Source: Streptomyces sp. SW4 (lineage in GTDB: Bacteria > Actinomycetota > Actinomycetes > Streptomycetales > Streptomycetaceae). Taken from it: DNA of 64,000 nucleotides. The stretch's first letter is position 1. The number at the start of each line of letters is the position of its first letter. The position numbers were made by a program, and so were the translations under genes. Shown one piece after another: positions 58,859 to 64,000 of this stretch. The notes below the pieces were generated by a model. That model did not search any database. It saw nothing but the letters and a program-made list of their open reading frames with translations, and was not told the origin of the DNA. Location: the NCBI GenBank assembly GCA_003248315.1, contig QKWM01000004.1, positions 2,294,001-2,358,000 of the forward strand, written 5' to 3'.

Positions 58859-60120
58859 GACGCGGCCCCCAGCGTCGCCCCGGCGGCCAGCGGCACCTCG
58901 GCCACCAGCCGGAACGTCCCCCCGCCGGCCCGGCCGGCCTCCAGGGTGCCGCCCACCGCGGACAGCCGCTCCCGCAGCCCCGCGAGCCCCGAGCCGCCCG
59001 GCGCGGCCGGACCGCCACCGGCCCCCGTCACCCCGTCGTTCTCCACCGTCAGCACCACACGTCCCTTCTCCGTCCGCACCGCCACGGCACACCGTTCCGC
59101 GTCGCCGTGCCGCAGCACGTTGGTGGTGGCCTCCCGCACCACCCAGCCGAGCGCCGACTGCACCTCGGCGGGCAGCCCGGCCGTGTCGCCGGTCACGGCG
59201 CAGTCGATCCCGGCGGCCGTCAGCACGCCGTGCGCCCCGGCGAGTTCGGCCTCCAGGTCGGCCTCCCGGTAGCCGCGGACGACGTCGCGCACCTCGCGCT
59301 GCGACTCCTGCGCGATGCGCTGCACCTCGATCATCTGCTCCACCGCCTCGGGCCGTCCGCGCCGGGTCAGCTGCACGGCCAGCTCGCTCTTGAGGGCGAT
59401 CACGGCGAGGTTGCGGCCCAGGACGTCGTGCAGGTCCCGGCCGAACCGCAGCCGTTCCTCGGCGACCGCCAGCCGGGCCCGGGTCTCACGGGCGTCGTGG
59501 AGCTCGTAGACGGCGTCGAGCAGCCAGACGGAGAAGACCGCGGTGAAGGCGAGGAAGCCGGCTCCCAGCAGCACGACGCACGTCATGACCAGCGAGGCGA
59601 GCGCGGGCAGGCCCAGCGGGAACGACACGGCCCCCGCGCCCACCGCGAAGCCGCCGGCCATGGCGATCACGCGCCGCCGGCGGCGCACCCCGAGCGCCAT
59701 CGCGCCGACGCCGAAGCTCAGGACGCCGACGAAGACACCGGCGGCCGTGGACCCGACGTCGCCGTTCTCGGGGCCGCGCTCCGCGATGGCGATCGCGATG
59801 GTCGCGACGACCGCGGTGAGGGCGCCGAGCGCCCACAGCAGCCGGACGGGCTGGGCGCGGCGCCCGCGCGTCCAGTCCAGTGCCCGCGCGGCGGTCGTCA
59901 TGCAGAGCGCCGCGTGGGCGAGGACCATCAGCGACAGCAGGGTCGCGAGCCGGGCGTCCACCTTGCCGTAGCCCGACAGCCCGAAGGCCCCGATCTCGCT
60001 CACCCCGAAGAAGTGGAACGACCACCGGGTGTACGTCTCGACCTTCTCCGGCGTGCTCTTCCGCCGCCACCAGCCCCTCGGCCTGCGCATCCGCTCGTCC
60101 GCCCCGTTCTCCTCGTGCAC
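58855..60120 (-). CDS. DesK-type sensor histidine kinase
   Basis: About 421 residues with an intact frame. The membrane part has six hydrophobic segments (to residue 203), followed by the HisKA_3 motif RLRFGRDLHDVLGRNLAVIA (phospho-His H231), and ATPase blocks WVVREATTNVLRHGDAERCA and GGSGLAGLRERLSAVGGTLE. The GTG at 60120 is chosen because GAGAGGGG lies just before it. It starts 13 bases after the permease stop. DesK-type kinases sense membrane state; with an ABC-2 exporter in the operon a response to membrane-active compounds is plausible. Confidence 0.9.
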   Translation of the reverse strand: MHEENGADERMRRPRGWWRRKSTPEKVETYTRWSFHFFGVSEIGAFGLSGYGKVDARLATLLSLMVLAHAALCMTTAARALDWTRGRRAQPVRLLWALGALTAVVATIAIAIAERGPENGDVGSTAAGVFVGVLSFGVGAMALGVRRRRRVIAMAGGFAVGAGAVSFPLGLPALASLVMTCVVLLGAGFLAFTAVFSVWLLDAVYELHDARETRARLAVAEERLRFGRDLHDVLGRNLAVIALKSELAVQLTRRGRPEAVEQMIEVQRIAQESQREVRDVVRGYREADLEAELAGAHGVLTAAGIDCAVTGDTAGLPAEVQSALGWVVREATTNVLRHGDAERCAVAVRTEKGRVVLTVENDGVTGAGGGPAAPGGSGLAGLRERLSAVGGTLEAGRAGGGTFRLVAEVPLAAGATLGAAS

Positions 60121-60133
60121 CGGCGCGCCCCTC

Positions 60134-60948
60134 TCAGCGCCGCGGCTCCCAGCGGAACCACCGCCGTACAGCAAACACGGAGAGCACGGTCCAGGCCACC
60201 GCCGTGGCGACGGCGCCCAGCGCCTCGGCCGCGGACAGGTCGCCGGTCCAGCCGCCGCGCACCAGCGTGACGACGGGCGTCAGCGGCAGCAGCTCGCAGA
60301 CGGAGGCCACCCGGTCGGGGAACAGCTCCAGCGGGACGACCATGCCGGAGCAGATCATCGACACGAACATCAGCGGCATGGGCGTGACCTGCGCGCTCTC
60401 GCCGGTCCGGGTGAAGCTCGCGGTGACGGCGGCCAGTGCGGCGCACATCACGACGCCCAGCAGCAGACCGAGGACGGCCAGATGGGGCGCGGCCGGCGCC
60501 GCCATGTCGAGCAGTACGGCGCAGCCCGCCGCCAGCAGCAGGCTCTGCGCGACCCCGGTGACGGCGGCCGGCAGCGCGGAGCCGGCGAGGATCTCGGGGT
60601 CCCGCAGTTCACCGGTGCGCAGCCGCTTCAGGACGAGTTCCTCGCGCCGGACGACGAAGACGCCGACCAGGGTCGAGTACACGGCGAACAGCAGGGAGAA
60701 GCCGATCGAGGCGGGCAGCATGAGGGTGCCGGTGTTCAGTCCGGCCTCGGCGAGGTCCATCTCCTCGGCCGCCGACCGCACGCTGAGCGGCAGCACCAGC
60801 GGGACGAACAGCCCGGCGACGAGCGCGCCCTGCTCCGTCCGAACAGGGTCAGTTCGGCGCGGGCCAGGGCCGCCATCCGGCTCGCCGGCGTGGTGGCCGC
60901 CGTCCTGGGCGCGGACGCCGCGGGGGCCTGGGCGGGGGTGGCGCTCAT
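60134..60948 (-). CDS. ABC-2-type permease
   Basis: About 271 residues with six membrane helices: VLPLSVRSAAEEMDLAEAG loop, ASIGFSLLFAVYSTLVGVFV, AGCAVLLDMAAPAAPHLAVL, LGLLLGVVMCAALAAV and MPLMFVSMICSGMVVPLELF with the typical GMVVPLELFP motif. One base is missing near 60835. The ATG overlaps the ATPase stop (ATGA). It forms the membrane half of the exporter and is followed by the kinase and regulator genes. Confidence 0.88.
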
Positions 60949-61922
60949 GCCGTGTACTCCTTCGTCGTCTTCGTCGTCCGCGGGGTGCGTTCCGCGGAGA
61001 ACTCCTTCGCGATGCCGAGGAAGGCCTCCTCCAGGGACGCCGACCTGATGTCGAGGCGGCGCAGCTCCACCCCGGCCCGTTCGGCCCACACCAGCAGGCC
61101 GGTGGCGGCGCGCTGCAGCTCGTGGGTGCGCAGGCGGACGGTCCGGCCCTCGGTCTCGTGGCCGGTCACGCCGAGGTCGGCGAGCGGCGGCAGATCGCCC
61201 ACGAAGTAGCCGTCGGGCAGGTCGAAGGTGATCCGGGAGGGCTGGGCGGCGGTGACCTCGGCCGGGGTCCCGGTGGCGGCGATGCGGCCGTCGTGCATGA
61301 TCGCGAGGCGGTCGGCGAGCTGCTCGGCCTCCTCCAGGTAGTGGGTGGTCAGCAGCACGGTCGTGCCGGCGGCCCGCAGTTCGCGGACCAACTCCCAGGT
61401 GTCGCGGCGCCCTTCGGCGTCCAGGCCGGTGGTGGGCTCGTCCAGGAAGAGCACCTCGGGGTCGCCGAGCAGGGCGAGGGCCAGGTCCAGCCGGCGCCGC
61501 TGGCCGCCGGAGAGCTGCTTGACCCGGACCGCGGACCTGGCCTCCAGCCCGACCAGCGCCAGCACCTCCGCGGGCGGGCGGGCGCCGCTGACGCAGCCCG
61601 CCCACATCCGTGCCGTCTCCGCGACGGTCAGCTCGGACGGGAAGCCGCCCTCCTGCAGCATCACGCCGGTGCGGGGGCGTACGGCGGCGCGGTCGGTGTA
61701 CGGGTCGTGTCCGAGGACCCGGACCCGCCCCGAGGCCGGGGCGGCCAGCCCTTCCAGCAGTTCGACGGTGGACGTCTTGCCGGCGCCGTTGGTGCCGAGC
61801 AGCGCGAAGATCTCCCCGCGGCGCACGGAGAAGGTGATGCCGCGCACGGCCTCGAACCCGCCCCCGTACACACGTCGCAGGTCGGTGACCTCGATCACGT
61901 GTTCGTGTCCGTTCGCTTCCAT
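60945..61922 (-). CDS. ABC exporter ATP-binding protein
   Basis: 325 residues with an intact frame. Walker A LLGTNGAGKTSTVELLEGLA, signature LSGGQRRRLDLALALLGDPE, Walker B VLFLDEPTTGLDAEGRRD, switch His in LLTTHYLEEAEQLADRLAIM. The C-terminal DUF4162-like accessory domain (ITFDLPDGYFVGDLPPLADL) is typical of drug or antibiotic exporters. First gene of the operon; its promoter region carries direct and inverted repeats (61966-62056). Confidence 0.95.
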   Translation of the reverse strand: MEANGHEHVIEVTDLRRVYGGGFEAVRGITFSVRRGEIFALLGTNGAGKTSTVELLEGLAAPASGRVRVLGHDPYTDRAAVRPRTGVMLQEGGFPSELTVAETARMWAGCVSGARPPAEVLALVGLEARSAVRVKQLSGGQRRRLDLALALLGDPEVLFLDEPTTGLDAEGRRDTWELVRELRAAGTTVLLTTHYLEEAEQLADRLAIMHDGRIAATGTPAEVTAAQPSRITFDLPDGYFVGDLPPLADLGVTGHETEGRTVRLRTHELQRAATGLLVWAERAGVELRRLDIRSASLEEAFLGIAKEFSAERTPRTTKTTKEYTA

Positions 61923-61965
61923 GGCTCCAGCGTCCCGGTGCGCGGCCCGCGGCGGCAGTGCGCGC

Positions 61966-61992
61966 TGTCATCACCGGGCATGACAAATGTCA
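61966..61992. promoter_or_regulatory. Overlapping palindromes upstream of the ABC-kinase-regulator operon
   Basis: TGTCAT-N8-ATGACA (61966-61985) shares its right arm with TGACA-AA-TGTCA (61981-61992). They lie 44-70 bases before the first start codon, the expected place for a NarL/DesR-type regulator. Confidence 0.6.
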
Positions 61993-62056
61993 GACGCGTG
62001 ACGGCACGGGTGTCGGACGCGTGACGGCACAGGTGTCGGACGCGTGACGGCGCGGG
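61988..62056. repeat. Three 23-bp tandem copies upstream of the ABC operon
   Basis: Units at 61988-62010, 62011-62033 and 62034-62056 share TGTC(A/G)GACGCGTGACGGC. The first copy overlaps the palindrome described at 61966-61992. Confidence 0.9.
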
Positions 62057-62086
62057 GAAGCGGAGCGCCGGCGAGGGTGCACGAAA

Positions 62087-62114
62087 AGACCCCGGTCCTT
62101 CAGGACCGGGGTCT
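62087..62114 (-). terminator. Terminator after tRNA-Gly (second copy)
   Basis: AGACCCCGGTCC pairs with GGACCGGGGTCT around a 4-base loop, beyond the 3' end of the minus-strand tRNA. Confidence 0.82.
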
Positions 62115-62122
62115 CATTCCCG

Positions 62123-62195
62123 AGCGGACGACGAGGCTCGAACTCGCGACCTCAACCTTGGCAAGGTTGCGCTCTACCAACTGAGCTACGTCCGC
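62123..62195 (-). tRNA. tRNA-Gly (anticodon GCC), second copy
   Basis: Identical in sequence to the tRNA-Gly at 58148-58220, including the acceptor GCGGACG. Both copies lie on the minus strand, 4 kb apart. Confidence 0.95.
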
Positions 62196-62274
62196 ATTGC
62201 CCCGACCGGCTCTCACCGATCGGTGCGGGCACCAGCCTACCTGATCCACAGCAGTGGTCCGTACGGCGGTGCGG

Positions 62275-62345
62275 AGCGGGTGACAGGAATTGCACACTGC
62301 GCCTTCCCCTGGAAGGGGGATGTTCTACTACTGAACTACACCCGC
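62275..62345 (-). tRNA. tRNA-Gly (anticodon TCC)
   Basis: Acceptor GCGGGTG paired with CACCCGC, anticodon stem CCCCC/GGGGG around TTCCA (anticodon TCC), T-arm TGCAATTCCTGTC with GCAAT in place of the usual GTTCAA. The T-loop is unusual and could hold a sequence error, but the fold and acceptor are clear. Confidence 0.85.
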
Positions 62346-62481
62346 AAGTCCGTGAGCTGGGCCTTTCGGCCTCGCCCCGCGGCGTGCTCCAGACTTTAGC
62401 TGATCACCGGGGGTGCCGCGCAAGTCGGTTGCCGCGAGGGGCTGCTGAGCGGCCGTCGGCCGTCCGCCGCGGGGCGGGTGC

Positions 62482-62799
62482 TCACTGCGCGGCGGCGAAG
62501 GCCTCGTACACCTTCTTGGGGATGCGGCCCCGCGCCGGCACGTCCATGCGGTTGGCCTGGGCCCAGGCGCGGACCGCCGCCGGGTCGGGGGCGACGTGCG
62601 TCTGCCGGTAGGCCTTGCCGGACCTCGACCGCTTGCGGCCGGCCTCCACATACGGCTCCAGGGCCTTGCGGAGTTTCCTCGCATTGGCTTCGTTGAGGTC
62701 GATCTCGTACATCTTGCCGTCGAGTCCGAAGGCGATCGTCTCCGCCGCTTCCGAGCCGTCGATGTCGTCGAAGAGAGTGACCACGACACGCTGCGCCAC
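62482..62799 (-). CDS. lsr2: Nucleoid-associated protein Lsr2
   Basis: 105 residues. N-terminal oligomerisation part (VVVTLFDDIDGSEAAETIAF, GLDGKMYEIDLNEANARKLR) and C-terminal AT-hook-like DNA-binding part (WAQANRMDVPARGRIPKKVY) with the RGR core that enters the minor groove of A+T-rich DNA. It silences acquired or A+T-rich genes. The GTG follows AAGGGAC. The frame is intact. The gene is flanked by A+T-rich DNA (62800-63060), a likely autoregulatory region. Confidence 0.95.
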   Translation of the reverse strand: MAQRVVVTLFDDIDGSEAAETIAFGLDGKMYEIDLNEANARKLRKALEPYVEAGRKRSRSGKAYRQTHVAPDPAAVRAWAQANRMDVPARGRIPKKVYEAFAAAQ

Positions 62800-63150
62800 G
62801 AATATCGGTCCCTTCGTGCGGCATCTCCGCGATGACGTGCCAGGACGCCGCGAAGATACCGACTGTTCGCCTGTTATTGGGCAAAGTATCGGCTATTGGC
62901 ATTTCATTTGTACAGTGCCCGGCATTGCAATGGGAAGCCCGACTAAATCTCTCCGCGTGTCCGCTGCGCAATACCTGGCCCGGGCAGATCCGGGATCTTT
63001 CCCGAACCTTTTCGCAGAGGCCGCCTCCGCCGCCCCCTCCGATGCCGAACCGTGACAGCGGTCACGTAGTTTCCTCCAACGCTACACGCGTAGAATTTTT
63101 GTGCGGGTAGTCTGAAGGAACCTGCTCAGCACCACACACCGGGAGTGCCA
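62800..63150. other. A+T-rich control region between lsr2 and purS
   Basis: A 350-base gap holding the lsr2 promoter (leftward) and the purS promoter (rightward). The stretch 62875-62965 has low G+C for this genome, with repeated TATTGG and a CATTTCATTTGTACAG run. A TAGAAT box at 63090-63095 could be the purSQ -10. No gene is visible. Confidence 0.55.
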
Positions 63151-63423
63151 GTGGCACGCGTCGTAGTCGACGTCATGCTCAAGCCGGAGATCCTCGACCC
63201 CCAGGGCCAGGCGGTGCAGCGCGCACTGCCGCGGCTCGGTTTCGAGGGGATCTCGGACGTCCGCCAGGGAAAGCGTTTCGAACTGGAAGTTGACGGGCCG
63301 GTCGACGAGGCCGCCCTCGCCCGCATCCACGATCTTGCGGAATCCTTCCTCGCCAACACCGTGATCGAGGACTTCACCGTCCGGGTCGAGGAAGCGGCGG
63401 ACGTCACGGAGGCCGTGAAGTGA
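63151..63423 (+). CDS. purS: Phosphoribosylformylglycinamidine synthase subunit PurS
   Basis: 90 residues. Small bridging subunit of the FGAM synthase complex (PurS-PurQ-PurL). VARVVVDVMLKPEILDPQGQ, FEGISDVRQGKRFELEVDG and ESFLANTVIEDFTVRVEEA are typical. The GTG at 63151 follows GGGAG at good spacing. Its last codons overlap the GTG of purQ by four bases (GTGA), so the two subunits are made in step. Confidence 0.95.
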   Translation: MARVVVDVMLKPEILDPQGQAVQRALPRLGFEGISDVRQGKRFELEVDGPVDEAALARIHDLAESFLANTVIEDFTVRVEEAADVTEAVK

Positions 63424-64000
63424 CCGCTCGTATCGGCGTCGTCACTTTCCCCGGCAGCCTCGACGACCGGGACACGCAGCGCGCGATCCGCGTCGCCGGC
63501 GCCGAACCCGTGGCGCTCTGGCACAAGGACAAGGACCTCAAGCAGGTCGACGCCGTGGTGCTGTGCGGTGGTTTCTCCTACGGCGACTATCTGCGCGCCG
63601 GGGCCATCGCCCGCTTCTCGCCGGTGATGGACACGGTCATCGACCAGGCGAAGGCCGGCCTGCCGGTCCTCGGCATCTGCAACGGCTTCCAGATCCTCAC
63701 CGAGGCCCATCTGCTGCCCGGCGGGATGCTCGGCAACGACCACCTGCACTTCATCTGCCGCGACCAGAAGCTGCGGGTGGAGAACGCGGACACCGCCTGG
63801 ACGGCCGACTACACGGCGGGCCAGGAGATCCACATCCCGCTGAAGAACATGGACGGCCGCTACGTGGCCGACCGGTACACGCTGGACAAGCTGGAGGCCG
63901 AGGGCCGCGTCGCCTTCCGGTACCTCGACTTCAACCCCAACGGCTCGCTCAACGACATCGCCGGCATCACCAACGAGGCGGGCAACGTCGTCGGCCTGAT
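63420..64000 (+). CDS. purQ: Phosphoribosylformylglycinamidine synthase subunit PurQ (partial)
   Basis: 193 residues are visible before the window ends; the full protein is about 225. Class I glutamine amidotransferase subunit: ARIGVVTFPGSLDDRDTQRA, VVLCGGFSYGDYLRAGAIAR, nucleophile C87 in LGICNGFQILTEAHLLP, and IPLKNMDGRYVADRYTLD. It starts with a GTG overlapping the purS stop. The catalytic His-Glu pair lies beyond the window edge, or just within it. purL should follow outside the window. Confidence 0.96.
   Translation, partial: MTARIGVVTFPGSLDDRDTQRAIRVAGAEPVALWHKDKDLKQVDAVVLCGGFSYGDYLRAGAIARFSPVMDTVIDQAKAGLPVLGICNGFQILTEAHLLPGGMLGNDHLHFICRDQKLRVENADTAWTADYTAGQEIHIPLKNMDGRYVADRYTLDKLEAEGRVAFRYLDFNPNGSLNDIAGITNEAGNVVGL

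Overview
The window is a piece of a Streptomyces chromosome. Base composition is very G+C rich, GTG starts are common, and the gene set is typical of the genus: a subtilisin-inhibitor gene, tandem SigB/F-type sigma genes, GAF-ANTAR proteins, lsr2, the tadA - tadA-associated - upp block, the SRP RNA gene next to dnaX, and purD, purC and purSQ. Several genes appear to have leaderless promoters (14840, 24260, 48346).

Layout. 1-3.2 kb: end-truncated PAS sensor with a long repetitive tail. 3.4-7.7 kb: SSI inhibitor, tRNA-Ser and tRNA-Arg, DUF2867, a small membrane protein, a BRO-N protein and DUF2797. 7.8-14.7 kb: amidohydrolase, then an OmpR-type two-component pair overlapping into two membrane glycosyltransferases. 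14.8-17.7 kb: MFS exporter with a palindromic operator and its TetR regulator, then an F420/PPOX enzyme. 17.8-19.9 kb: STAS protein and two GAF-ANTAR genes. 19.9-23.9 kb: YceI-like protein, an MFS exporter with three beta-sandwich domains on its tail, and MarR. 24.3-27.4 kb: small genes around two sigma factors. 27.5-30.8 kb: tRNA-Ser, tadA, its partner gene, upp and a LytR_C protein. 31-35.4 kb: HerA-like ATPase, small secreted and membrane proteins, HhH-GPD protein. 35.5-39 kb: a divergent iron-box locus (siderophore-interacting protein against penicillin-acylase plus acyltransferase). 39-45.4 kb: cupin, SDR, CopC-CopD, NarL-type two-component pair. 45.5-47.8 kb: MMPL exporter. 47.9-58 kb: tRNA-Ser, SRP RNA, dnaX, purD, an M48-like protein lacking HExxH, a dimethylformamidase-like protein, purC. 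58.1-64 kb: tRNA-Gly genes, a DesKR-type pair with an ABC-2 exporter, lsr2 and purSQ.

Reading-frame caveat. About 36 genes, including essential ones (dnaX, purC, purD), read through only if one to five single bases are restored. In every case but one, frame arithmetic gives loss of one base per break, about 60 breaks in 64 kb. I read these as sequencing or assembly deletions in G/C runs and give whole genes as CDS, not pseudogenes. Break positions are approximate.

The most unusual structural theme is short tandem arrays sitting exactly on gene ends. At least five genes (the family-39 glycosyltransferase, the PPOX gene, upp, the SDR and CopC-CopD) have stop codons inside a tandem repeat. Other arrays lie between ffs and dnaX, in coding regions, and upstream of the ABC operon. 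Regulatory palindromes are unusually readable: TetR, MarR, an iron box, NarL-type sites, and a perfect 16-bp inverted repeat inside the BRO-N gene.
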